Assembly: GCF_002218065.1 (NCBI RefSeq)
Contig: NZ_BDUB01000001.1
Location: 1,806,711 to 1,870,710 of the forward strand
DNA length: 64,000 nt
Origin: Nodularia sp. NIES-3585
Lineage (GTDB): Bacteria; Cyanobacteriota; Cyanobacteriia; Cyanobacteriales; Nostocaceae
Reading direction: 5' to 3'
A program made the translations under genes and the position numbers. The first letter of the stretch is position 1. Each line of letters begins with the position of its first letter. Positions 8,080 to 15,525 of the stretch are shown here, piece after piece. Under the pieces are notes generated by a model. It was not told the DNA's origin and ran no database searches. It worked only from the letters and a program-made list of their open reading frames with translations.

Positions 8080-8165
8080 GCTAGACCACAGGGATAATTG
8101 GTAATCACAAAAGCTCATGTTATTCACATAGATAGCTTTTTACCTTCAATCCCTGGAAAACCATC
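8080..8165 (-). other. Spacer between array members 4 and 3 (degenerate hairpin)
   Basis: It contains AGGGATAATTGGTAATCACA, TTTTTACCTTCAATCCCT and GGAAAACC. This matches the other spacers but with weaker outer pairing and a longer loop that includes a second TCACATAGAT block. Confidence 0.5.
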
Positions 8166-8193
8166 AAGCTCTGTAGTTAGTTACCCAGAACCG

Positions 8194-8433
8194 TTAAGCT
8201 TGACTGGCGCTGAATGATTTGGCTAACACGGTAACGTGACCGATAGCATATACAGTCACAAATGCCTCAGCTAGCTTCATTAATGTTGCGGGGTCGCTGA
8301 CTCCTCCAGCGTAGCCGCCAATTCCACCACCGGAAATGGAATCAACATCGCTGAATTCATTCAAGAAACTTTCAGAATCGTTGAACAATTCAGAACCAGC
8401 AGCGTGTAGTTCGGACAGTGTAATATTCGCCAT
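8194..8433 (-). CDS. RiPP precursor peptide, array member 4
   Basis: A 79-residue peptide with leader MANITLSELHAAGSELF, DSESFLNEFSDVD and SISGG (GG at 35-36). A Gly-rich linker (GIGGYAGGVSDP) and the conserved block TLMKLAEAFVTVYAIGHV then TVLAKSFSASQA follow. It has no cysteine. AGGAG precedes the ATG. It best represents the family consensus. I expect cleavage after GG by an exporter-linked protease, giving a core of about 43 residues. Confidence 0.85.
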   Translation of the reverse strand: MANITLSELHAAGSELFNDSESFLNEFSDVDSISGGGIGGYAGGVSDPATLMKLAEAFVTVYAIGHVTVLAKSFSASQA

Positions 8434-8499
8434 GATTTACTCCTAACAGTCTTGTCTTGTCGCAATTAAGCAAGTTTACAGAAAATTGTTTAAGCTGGT

Positions 8500-8580
8500 T
8501 GGCTCTCAGGGATTATTGATAATTAATAAAGTCCATGTTAATCACATAGATTACTTATTAGCTTTAATCCCCAAAAAGCC
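8500..8580 (-). other. Spacer hairpin between array members 5 and 4
   Basis: GGCTCTCAGGGATTATTGAT and CTTTAATCCCC with AAAAGCC give the same outer stem as in the other spacers, enclosing TAATCACATAGATTACTTAT. This is the fourth copy of the spacer motif. Confidence 0.55.
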
Positions 8581-8607
8581 TGATAGCTTACTAGTTACCT
8601 GAAGCCA

Positions 8608-8865
8608 TTAGTATCCGTGGCTGAATGACTTGGCTAGCTCGGTAACATGACCAATGGCATAGACCGTGACAAATGCCTCGGCTAATTTAGTCAGTGTTGA
8701 AATTCCACTTATTCCTTCGTAGCCGTAGCCTTGGTCGTAACCCTGACTAGAGGTACTACCACCGGAAATAGAATCGACATCGTTCAATTCATTGAGAAAA
8801 CTCTCAGAATCTAGGAATAATTCTGAACCGATAGCGTTTAGTTCAGACAGTTTTATGTTTGCCAT
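8608..8865 (-). CDS. RiPP precursor peptide, array member 5 (first in transcription order)
   Basis: An 85-residue peptide with leader MANIKLSELNAIGSELF, DSESFLNELNDVD and SISGG (GG at 35-36). It has the longest linker, rich in Ser, Gly and Tyr (STSSQGYDQGYGYEG). The block TLTKLAEAFVTVYAIGHV then TELAKSFSHGY follows. It has no cysteine. GAGGAG precedes the ATG. As the 5' member of the array its upstream region (8866-9000) probably carries the main promoter. Confidence 0.85.
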   Translation of the reverse strand: MANIKLSELNAIGSELFLDSESFLNELNDVDSISGGSTSSQGYDQGYGYEGISGISTLTKLAEAFVTVYAIGHVTELAKSFSHGY

Positions 8866-9234
8866 ATTAGCTCCTCAAGCATTTGTCGCTGGTAAATGAA
8901 ATCGGTAAGCAATCAAGCTGTGTTTGCTTAACTGTTACTGCTATTTTTATTGATTGAAAATTAGAAAGTCAAGGCTAAAAGCTTGCTTAAAAAGACATAT
9001 ATTCAAGAATTTTGTCTTTATAAAGACATCAGTTTTATTCGATAAATAATGTTTTTGAATTGGAACTAACACTTGTTTGAATAATTGCAACATACAAAAT
9101 GCAGATTTAATAGTCGCTGGGATATATGGCTGGGGAGTGGGGAGTGGGGAGTGGGTTAAAACCCTTTTGGTGTTTAAGTTTGATTATCCTTTTATGTCTT
9201 AACCTCCTTGGCGGTTGCTATATTCCGAAACTTT

Positions 9235-9264
9235 AAATCCCCGACTTATTGAAAAAGTCGGGGA
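9235..9264. terminator. Strong hairpin AATCCCCGACTT/AAGTCGGGGATT
   Basis: A perfect 12-bp stem with a short A-rich loop. It lies between the 9474-9734 peptide gene and the array and could separate their transcripts. It may also be a dispersed repeat. Confidence 0.45.
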
Positions 9265-9338
9265 TTTGAGCCTCTGAACCGTATTGGAATATCAGGGAAC
9301 ACCAAAAAATTAATTCCCCAAAAATTGTAGTCGGGGAA

Positions 9339-9410
9339 AGCGATCGCGTAACCCACGATAAATTTAAGGGATATTGGTGGGTTACGGACTATCTTCCTAA
9401 CCCACCCTAC
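9339..9410. repeat. 72-bp dispersed repeat, copy 1
   Basis: It starts with AGCGATCGCGTAACCCAC, continues with AATTTAAGGGATA and GGTGGGTT, and ends TAACCCACCCTAC. A second copy is at 32410-32481 with few differences. The GTAACCCAC/GTGGGTTAC arms can fold into a hairpin. Confidence 0.75.
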
Positions 9411-9473
9411 AAATTGGGCATATTTTAGTGAATTATACTCAAAATCTATAATTTTTATAAATAGAAAAATTAA

Positions 9474-9734
9474 TTAAAAAGAACTGAATCCCTGATTAAA
9501 TTGATTTCTCGCACCCAAAATTACTACACCCATTTGGCTTCTCAAGTGAAAAAGAAGATTATCGATATTTTGCTCTAACATATGTGTTAAAGATTGTTCA
9601 TTCACATCGCTAATGCCTGCTGTGACTGTATTTCCTTCACGTCCCTCCACTGTCTGCATTTCCCTGTCTGTGATTTCATTCAGAAGCTTTTGGTTATTAC
9701 TAGGGTACAAGTCATCAATTTCTATCCTTGCCAT
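9474..9734 (-). CDS. Small peptide with leader-like N-terminus, possible outlying precursor
   Basis: An 86-residue peptide starting MARIEIDDL, similar in pattern to MAxIxxxxL of the array. It then has KLLNEITDREMQTVEG, resembling a double-glycine-type leader but with GR in place of GG. The C-terminal part (HMLEQNIDNLLFHLRSQMG and the end FNQGFSSF) is amphipathic. It has no cysteine. AGGGA lies upstream of the ATG. Its position at the far end of the array, same strand, suggests it belongs to the system. Sequence similarity alone is marginal. Confidence 0.55.
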   Translation of the reverse strand: MARIEIDDLYPSNNQKLLNEITDREMQTVEGREGNTVTAGISDVNEQSLTHMLEQNIDNLLFHLRSQMGVVILGARNQFNQGFSSF

Positions 9735-9948
9735 GTAATTAATTCCCTAAATACTTACAGTGAACCTCAGTACGACCTGGAAAAAGATTATGCGTCAAAA
9801 TTATAATCCATTCTTTATATTTTGCAATTTGATTAAAAAAAGTCAATATATTTTGATGATTTCCTAGACAAAACTCAAGTTATTGTGTCTTAAAAACAGA
9901 TGTTTTTATAGTATTCCAGTTTTTTATATTGAGTTTTGTACGTGCAAA

Positions 9949-9974
9949 TAGAGACGCGATGTATCGCGTCTCTA
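9949..9974 (-). terminator. Perfect palindrome downstream of the M16 gene
   Basis: TAGAGACGCGAT and its exact complement flank GT, beginning 9 bp beyond the stop codon of the M16 gene. A shorter relative is at 4933-4950. It is probably a terminator for the M16 transcript. Confidence 0.55.
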
Positions 9975-9982
9975 TGTAAGTT

Positions 9983-11488
9983 TTAATTTTGCGCCTGTGG
10001 TTGTGAACTGGGAATTGTCACATCTATGGGCGTGACTGATGCCGCTAGCTGTGTCAATGGCGGTTGAATGGCGGTTTGATTCCCTACTATTAGGGTCACC
10101 AGTTGTTCTGGTTTGAGGTATTCTTGTGCTACGCGTTGCACGTCAGCTTCTGTTGTGGCTGCTACGGCTTTTTGATAGCGAAATAAGAAATCAGCCGGAT
10201 AGCCGTAATATTCGTATCGCATCAACCTGGATAGAGTTTGACCGGGGTTTTGAAAGTTGAAGACAAAGGAGTTGAGTGTGGACTCTTTGGCATAAGCTAG
10301 TTCCTGTGCTGTTACGGGTTGGGCTTGGATACGCTTGATTTCAGTCTGTAAGGCTTGGACAAACTGGACTGTAGCATCCGATCGCGTCTGTCCCCCGGCG
10401 ATAAACATTCCTGGGTAGTCGAAGCGGGGACTCCAGTAACCATATACAGAGTAAGCTAAACCTTGGCGCGATCGCACTTCGTTTAATAAGCGTCCACCAA
10501 ACCCATTTAATACCCCATTCAATACATCCAGTGCGGCATAATCAGGATTGTCAAACTTACCGCCCAGATGCCCCATCAACACACTACTCTGAGTTAGTTG
10601 TGGTTGATCGACAAAAAATACACCACCTGTATTCGCTGGCGTTACTTCTGATAACTGGGGCTGATTTATTTGGGGGCGGGGTTGCCAATCGCCAAATTTA
10701 GCTTCAATGAGCGATCGCATTTTTTGCGGTTCAAAATCACCCACAATCCCCAAAATCAGATTATTCGGATGAAAATATTCCTGGTAAAACTGGACTAAAT
10801 CCTCACGAGAAATATTATTCAGCGTCACATACTCAGATGTGCGGGCATAGGGGCTATCTTGGCCATAAATTAATTTCTGAAATTCCCGGCTAGCAATCCC
10901 ATCTGGATCATCATTCCGGCGGGCAATACTACCCTTAGCCTGGGTTTTTGCTAAATCCAACTGTTTTTGGTCAAATACAGGCTCTCTCAGGACTTCAGCA
11001 AACAAATCAAACACGGTTTCTAAATCTTCCGTGAGTGATTCAAAGCTAGCACTACCGGAAGCTTGACCAATACTGGTTTCCACATTAGCGGCGCGTTGTT
11101 CCAACATCTGATTGATCTGATCAGCTGAATGCTTCCGAGTGCCGCCAGTCCGCATGACTGAACCAGTAAAACCAGCCAAACCAATTTTATCAGCTGGTTC
11201 TAAGCGATCGCCTGTGCGGATCAAAGCTGTACCATTCACCAACGGCAGTTCGTGATCCTCCATCAAATACACAACCAAACCGTTTTTGAGAACAAAACGC
11301 TCATGTTTGGGTAACTTAATTTCAGGTAAAGGAGCAAGTTCCAACTCCGTGTAATGCTTGGCTGCTGCTGTCGCCGCTAAAGAAAAGTTAAAACTGATCA
11401 GTAAACAGGCAACAGCCAAAATCAAACTATAAAATAGTCCCTTACTCTTGCCCAGTTTCAATTTAAAATTGAACATTCTTAATTCCAT
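9983..11488 (-). CDS. M16-family peptidase-like protein, non-catalytic partner subunit
   Basis: A 501-residue insulinase/pitrilysin-fold protein. A signal peptide is visible (hydrophobic FYSLILAVACLLISFNFSLAA at about 19-39), so it acts outside the cytoplasm. The zinc motif HxxEH is missing: the expected site reads GLAGFTGSVMRTG. The C-terminal M16 features remain (YFHPNNLILGIVGDF, GGRLLNEVRSRQGLAYSVYGY). The partner at 13127-14764 has an intact HFLEH, so the two resemble the alpha/beta arrangement of heterodimeric M16 proteases. They are normally adjacent but here are separated by an IsrB element. Confidence 0.88.
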   Translation of the reverse strand: MELRMFNFKLKLGKSKGLFYSLILAVACLLISFNFSLAATAAAKHYTELELAPLPEIKLPKHERFVLKNGLVVYLMEDHELPLVNGTALIRTGDRLEPADKIGLAGFTGSVMRTGGTRKHSADQINQMLEQRAANVETSIGQASGSASFESLTEDLETVFDLFAEVLREPVFDQKQLDLAKTQAKGSIARRNDDPDGIASREFQKLIYGQDSPYARTSEYVTLNNISREDLVQFYQEYFHPNNLILGIVGDFEPQKMRSLIEAKFGDWQPRPQINQPQLSEVTPANTGGVFFVDQPQLTQSSVLMGHLGGKFDNPDYAALDVLNGVLNGFGGRLLNEVRSRQGLAYSVYGYWSPRFDYPGMFIAGGQTRSDATVQFVQALQTEIKRIQAQPVTAQELAYAKESTLNSFVFNFQNPGQTLSRLMRYEYYGYPADFLFRYQKAVAATTEADVQRVAQEYLKPEQLVTLIVGNQTAIQPPLTQLAASVTPIDVTIPSSQPQAQN

Positions 11489-11744
11489 CTGCCTCTTACT
11501 TGACCCTCCGAATTTTAGATTTTAAATTTGGGATTTGGGATGATTTTTGGTACAAGCCCCACCCCTGGTGGGTGGAACAAATCTAAAATACTCGCTGCGC
11601 TGCGTACGCTTCGCTAACGTCAATTCAAAATCCCCAAGCTGCATCCCTTTATGGGTGCAGTCAATCTAAAATCTAAAATCCAAAATCTAAAATTGTTTGA
11701 CCTGTCCTCTCTGGGAGACGCTGCGCGAACAGCGTCTATGGGAT
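11489..11744. repeat. Dispersed repeat, copy 1 (about 190 bp), with a nested short repeat
   Basis: From about 11503 to 11695 the sequence matches, in opposite orientation, 55036-55195. Shared blocks include ACTTGACCCTCCGAATTTTA, GGTACAAGCCCCACCCCTGG, CCCAAGCTGCATCCCTTTAT and repeated AAAATCTAAAATC. This copy has an extra block of about 30 bp (CTCGCTGCGCTGCGTACGCT then TCGCTAACG) that is also found at 48219-48247, so a small repeat appears inserted within a larger one. A further GACGCTGCGCGAACAGCGTC palindrome is at 11716-11736. Confidence 0.75.
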
Positions 11745-11768
11745 TCATCAGAAAAATGGGTAGAAACC

Positions 11769-11794
11769 CCGTCCTTTAGCAACGCGAAGGACGG
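11769..11794 (-). other. Right-end hairpin of the isrB element
   Basis: An 8-bp perfect stem, CCGTCCTT with AAGGACGG, and a 10-base loop, 14 bp past the isrB stop codon. Subterminal hairpins of this kind are the recognition structures of IS200/IS605 elements. It may also terminate isrB transcription. Confidence 0.6.
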
Positions 11795-11807
11795 CTTTAC
11801 AAATCTT

Positions 11808-12902
11808 CTAAGCAACAATTAACCCGTTGGAACGACGAATTAACTGCACTTTGCTAGAAGTAATCTGTCCTAACCGTTTCCAGTTAGCATTGCTGACAGA
11901 TACTTGTTTTTCGGTGTCTCCTGACACGTAACCAATTCCTTTAGGAGAACTAACCAAATCTCCCTTGCGTAATCCGTGACGAGTTGTGGAACCGCCATAT
12001 TTACGGCGCACACCACCTTTTGCAGGAACCATCAAGTGAAGTTGACGACGGGAGTAAGGCGGACGACGAATTACCTTAAATATTGCAGGTGTAACCGTGA
12101 CGCACCCAAACCAATTAGCCCCATCAATTTTTGTTGTGTGGTACTTTTGGTATTCAACAAAAGCTGTTGCCGCAATAGCTACACCATCAACAGCATGAGT
12201 ATTAAACTCAGCTTTGGACTTGTCTAGCTTGTTTTTAATCAAACCCAAGTATTTACGAGTTGATGCGGTTTGATAGCCTTCAACCTTAACCACTGGCGCA
12301 AACTGTTCTAGCTGCCTTAACATCCACTTCTGCCCGACCATTACCGCAGAGAAACCTCTACCTGAACGTGATTTTTTACGTCCACTGGTAAGGTCTACAT
12401 CAGCTTTGACATACTCGTAACGAATTTCTGAGACTGGGTAGATTTGACCAAGTTCAGAAACCACCCTCAATTCAAGCTGACGATTAACACGAATTGATGG
12501 GGCTAATTTATCTTGTCTTCGGTTGGAAAATCGTTTCTGACGATGTGCGCGTTTGGAGAAATCGACCTTGCGGTTGATTCTTCTTCCTCTGCGTCCACGT
12601 CGCATCAATCTTCGTGCGTCCATCCGGTCACGCACTGCTTGAAACGGCAAAATCAAGTGAGCCGTGTACAGTGTCAACTTGGCAGACTGAACACCAATCC
12701 CAGAGAATTTCTTGCCAGGGTCAATCCCAATGACAATATCTTGGGTATCGCATCCAGATGGTTCAATCTTTAATTGGACGTAAAACTGCCCAGTGTCCGA
12801 CCAGTGTTTTACTGCTTTACCAGATGCAATCCATTTTCTTGCCCGTCCTGGTGTTGTGGGCATTAGTGGTTGGTGATCTTTGTCTACTACAGGTACTCGC
12901 AT
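11808..12902 (-). CDS. isrB: IsrB-type RNA-guided nickase (IscB family, no HNH domain)
   Basis: This 364-residue protein has the IscB/IsrB layout. An N-terminal PLMP domain (PLMP at 12-15, then GRARKWIASGKA) leads to RuvC-I with GIDPGKKFSGIGV (D61). An arginine-rich bridge helix (RRGRRGRR, 101-108), RuvC-II with YEYV (E163) and RuvC-III with HAVDG (H236, D239) follow. The C-terminal region contains RRKYGGSTTRHGLRKGDLV. Only about 65 residues separate RuvC-II and RuvC-III, and they contain no HNH or zinc-finger cysteines. That distinguishes IsrB from IscB. IsrB proteins use an omega-RNA to nick DNA. The catalytic residues look intact. Confidence 0.88.
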   Translation of the reverse strand: MRVPVVDKDHQPLMPTTPGRARKWIASGKAVKHWSDTGQFYVQLKIEPSGCDTQDIVIGIDPGKKFSGIGVQSAKLTLYTAHLILPFQAVRDRMDARRLMRRGRRGRRINRKVDFSKRAHRQKRFSNRRQDKLAPSIRVNRQLELRVVSELGQIYPVSEIRYEYVKADVDLTSGRKKSRSGRGFSAVMVGQKWMLRQLEQFAPVVKVEGYQTASTRKYLGLIKNKLDKSKAEFNTHAVDGVAIAATAFVEYQKYHTTKIDGANWFGCVTVTPAIFKVIRRPPYSRRQLHLMVPAKGGVRRKYGGSTTRHGLRKGDLVSSPKGIGYVSGDTEKQVSVSNANWKRLGQITSSKVQLIRRSNGLIVA

Positions 12903-13126
12903 TTTTGTTGGTATAACCCAATTACTTGTTTAAGTCCCTTCCCACAAAACGGTTAGGATGTCTTGGCTTTACCCAACTTCTGAACCAATCAGAATTACAG
13001 AGAGCTAAACTAGGGAAGTATTTAGCCGTGTGTACCAAACCGTGTCTCAATGTGGTATTCACTTCTTGCGTTACCCAAACTGGTTTGAGCAATCCTCACC
13101 CTTCTAGGGTGAGGTTAGTGAACGTC
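12903..13126 (-). ncRNA. Candidate omega-RNA for IsrB
   Basis: In IscB/IsrB elements the omega-RNA is encoded just upstream of the nuclease gene, with its guide at the 5' end reading flanking DNA. The 224-bp gap upstream of isrB has no gene. Its 5' end (minus strand) has a 9-bp hairpin with a 3-base loop at 13094-13114, 12 bp from the stop codon of the upstream M16 gene. I infer an omega-RNA of about 200-220 nt whose guide overlaps the end of the M16 gene. The position is established family knowledge; the exact ends are not seen. Confidence 0.5.
13094..13114 (-). other. Left-end hairpin of the isrB element
   Basis: Perfect 9-bp arms CCTCACCCT and AGGGTGAGG around a 3-base loop. It marks the probable left end and the start of the omega-RNA scaffold. 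Confidence 0.6.
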
Positions 13127-14764
13127 TTATCCTTGTTTCGACAACAACTTGCCAATTGTGCGATTCTCTGATGTAAAAGTCGCCTTAGCCACCCGTTGAA
13201 TATCAGCAGTGGTTACCGCCGAAATTTCATCTAATTGCTGAAATAAATTGCGCCAAGAACCAGTTTTGACCTCTGCTTCCAATAACTGCTGCGCCATACC
13301 CATATTGGAATTAAGGCTACGTAACAAACTAGCCCGTGCTTGGGTTTTCACCCGTTGCAAGTCAGCCGCCGCCACAGGTTCAACTTTCAATTTGTCAATT
13401 TCCTGTCGCAAAGCTGTGGCCACTTCATCCACAGTGTGACCGGGAGCCGTGAGCGCATAAAACAACATCAAGTTTGGGTATTTATCCCCAGGAAAGCCAC
13501 TAAAACCCTCAGCGTTTAATGCTACACTCTGCTGTTCTACCAAAGATTTATACAACCTCGACGTGCGACCATTACTTAATAAACCGCTAATGATTTCATA
13601 CACTGCATCATCGGGATGAGCAACTGATGGGCGATGATAGCCTTCTAAATACCAAGGTTGAGAAGGTAGTTCTAAAGTAAACTCTCGTGTTTGTGTTTGC
13701 GGTGGTTCAGGCTGAATATTTGCTGTTGCTTTTGGTCTGGCTTGATAGCGGCCAAAATAAATTTTTGCCAGTCTTTTCACTTCCGCCGGATCAACATCTC
13801 CGACAACAGCAATGGTTAAATTACTCGGTACATAGTAAGCATCAAAAAAGTTTTGGACATTTTCCGGTGTCAGATTGCGGATATCTTCTTCATAACCGAT
13901 CACAGGTCGTCTGTAGGGATGGACTGTGAAAGCCTGATCGACAAAATTCTCCACCATCATGCCGATAGGGGAATTATCTACCCGCATCCGCCGTTCTTCT
14001 AAAATTACATCTTTTTCTTTGTAAAACTCGCGACGAACCACAGGCTCTAAAAAGCGCTCTGATTCCAGTGACATCCACAGTTTCAACTTATTGGCAGGAA
14101 AGCTGTAAAAATATTTGGTAGCTTCAGCCGAAGTGCTAGCATTTAAACCCACACCCCCGGCTTGGTTGACAATTTGCCCCAATTCGTTTTGTGTAACTAG
14201 CGCGTCGGCTTGGGACTCTACTTGCTTAAATTCAGTTTGCAATTGAGCCAGATCATCTTGTTTATCATTGGCTTTTGCGGTTCTAATTTGGGCATCTAAT
14301 TGTTCTAAGCGGTCTAGTAAAAGCTTTTCAGCTTCGTAGTCCTTTGTGCCGATGCGTGTCGTGCCTTTAAATGCCAAATGCTCTAGAAAGTGGGCGACAC
14401 CAGTTTGACCATCTGGCTCATCTACACCACCCACATCAGCGTAAGTTAAGAAAGAAACTACAGGCGCTTGATGCCGTTCCAAGACGATAAACTTTAACCC
14501 ATTTTCCAGGCGAAACTCCGTTAATTGCTCAATTACCCGATCTAAATACGGTTGAATTGAACTTTTTTCTGGTGGGGTTTTACGAAGTTGGAGGATTCTT
14601 TGCAGAGGATTTGCAGTTTGAGTTTGAGCCAGAGCCATGTCTGGAAGTAGCCCCGACCAGCAAATTATGAGTACCATCAAAATGGTCGAGAGCCGACGCA
14701 ATATGATAGTTCCTTTATCTGACCAATCCCAAATTGAACGACTGGGCTGATTCATAAGCGACAA
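13127..14764 (-). CDS. M16-family zinc metalloprotease, catalytic subunit
   Basis: A 545-residue insulinase/pitrilysin-type protease. An N-terminal signal sequence (about 22-47, hydrophobic STILMVLIICWSGLLPDMALA) suggests a periplasmic site. The zinc motif HFLEH is at 125-129 (inverted HxxEH), with the third ligand probably in VILEERRMR. The C-terminal inactive M16 lobe follows (YHRPSVAHPDD, LSNGRTSRLY). It pairs with the motif-less subunit at 9983-11488. The stop codon lies only 12 bp from the left-end hairpin of the isrB element, so the last residues could have been altered by the insertion. A TetR gene is divergent. Confidence 0.9.
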   Translation of the reverse strand: MSLMNQPSRSIWDWSDKGTIILRRLSTILMVLIICWSGLLPDMALAQTQTANPLQRILQLRKTPPEKSSIQPYLDRVIEQLTEFRLENGLKFIVLERHQAPVVSFLTYADVGGVDEPDGQTGVAHFLEHLAFKGTTRIGTKDYEAEKLLLDRLEQLDAQIRTAKANDKQDDLAQLQTEFKQVESQADALVTQNELGQIVNQAGGVGLNASTSAEATKYFYSFPANKLKLWMSLESERFLEPVVRREFYKEKDVILEERRMRVDNSPIGMMVENFVDQAFTVHPYRRPVIGYEEDIRNLTPENVQNFFDAYYVPSNLTIAVVGDVDPAEVKRLAKIYFGRYQARPKATANIQPEPPQTQTREFTLELPSQPWYLEGYHRPSVAHPDDAVYEIISGLLSNGRTSRLYKSLVEQQSVALNAEGFSGFPGDKYPNLMLFYALTAPGHTVDEVATALRQEIDKLKVEPVAAADLQRVKTQARASLLRSLNSNMGMAQQLLEAEVKTGSWRNLFQQLDEISAVTTADIQRVAKATFTSENRTIGKLLSKQG

Positions 14765-14906
14765 TAAAATTAAACTTCCATTATCTGAGAAATAGGCTAA
14801 CTAACAAACAAGGCGTTAACCTTGTATTAAGCTTTTTGTGCTTTTTGTACCTGACGGTAGACAATAATGATACAAGTCGCGTTCCGAAGATCACACAATA
14901 ATTTTT

Positions 14907-15521
14907 ATGCGAGTTTTTAATTCACCTGCACCTTCAGAAGCACAAACACGTACCCGCATTTTACAGGCGGCACAGAAGTTGTTTGCTTCTAAGGGATTTG
15001 ATGGCACTACCACCCGCGATTTAGCCCAAGCAGCGAATGTGGCTGAAGGCACTTTGTTTCGTCATTTTTCCAATAAAAAATCTATTTTAGTGGAAGTAGC
15101 TACTAGTGGCTGGGTAGACATTCTAACAGATTTGTTGACAGAATTGAGTGAAATGGGCAGTTACAAGGCGATCGCTCAAGTCATGCGCCGTCGGATGTGG
15201 AATTTACATAAAAATGTGGATTTGATGAAGGTTTGTTTCATGGAGGTGCAGTTTCATCCAGATTTGCGCGATCGCATTCAAATAGAAGTCATTAATAAAA
15301 TGACCGATGTAGCTGAAGCGTTTTTTCAAAGTGCAATGGATAAGGGCATTTATCGCCAAACTGATGCCAAATTAGTAGCTAAGGTGTTTTTGGGAATGTT
15401 TGCGATCGCCGGGTTTTCTAATAATACCCTGATGGCTCCAGATGCTTCGCCCCAAGAAATGCAGCAAATGGCAGAAGGATTGGCTGATATCTTTCTCAAT
15501 GGAGTCTTAGTTAAAGAATAA
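14907..15521 (+). CDS. TetR-family transcriptional regulator
   Basis: A 204-residue protein with a classical N-terminal helix-turn-helix: TRTRILQAAQKLFASKGFD then TTTRDLAQAANVAEGTLFRHF (about 14-57). The helical ligand-binding domain is typical in length. It is divergent from the M16 protease genes with a 142-bp shared upstream region, so autoregulation and control of the proteases are plausible. The ligand cannot be predicted. Confidence 0.9.
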   Translation: MRVFNSPAPSEAQTRTRILQAAQKLFASKGFDGTTTRDLAQAANVAEGTLFRHFSNKKSILVEVATSGWVDILTDLLTELSEMGSYKAIAQVMRRRMWNLHKNVDLMKVCFMEVQFHPDLRDRIQIEVINKMTDVAEAFFQSAMDKGIYRQTDAKLVAKVFLGMFAIAGFSNNTLMAPDASPQEMQQMAEGLADIFLNGVLVKE

Positions 15522-15525
15522 AACA

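Larger units (their letters stand above)
8866..9473. other. Region upstream of the peptide array, with repeats
   Basis: The 608-bp gap begins with the AT-rich likely promoter region of the array (8866-9090). It also has a GGGGAGT heptamer repeat (9132-9155), a perfect hairpin with arms AATCCCCGACTT/AAGTCGGGGATT (about 9235-9264) and the 72-bp dispersed repeat (9339-9410). No gene was recognised. Confidence 0.6.
11745..13118 (-). mobile_element. IS200/IS605-superfamily element carrying isrB
   Basis: The element is defined by isrB, a right-end hairpin (CCGTCCTT at 11769-11776 with AAGGACGG at 11787-11794, just after the isrB stop) and a left-end hairpin (CCTCACCCT/AGGGTGAGG, 13094-13114). No TnpA-type transposase lies in it, so it would depend on one in trans. 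It sits between two M16 protease genes that probably formed one operon. Exact ends are estimates; they would need an empty site from a related strain. Confidence 0.6.

Noticed and set aside
7001-8865. CRISPR-like array
   Set aside because: The repeats are coding units of about 400 bp, not short direct repeats with unique spacers.
3781-9734. Calling the peptide cluster a lanthipeptide or thioamitide locus
   Set aside because: The precursors have no cysteine and no YcaO, cyclase or LanM/LanC-type enzyme is present, so only the dehydratase half is supported.
11808-12902. Calling the nuclease IscB or TnpB
   Set aside because: There is no HNH domain between RuvC-II and RuvC-III, which excludes IscB. 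The PLMP domain and arginine-rich bridge helix exclude a standard TnpB.
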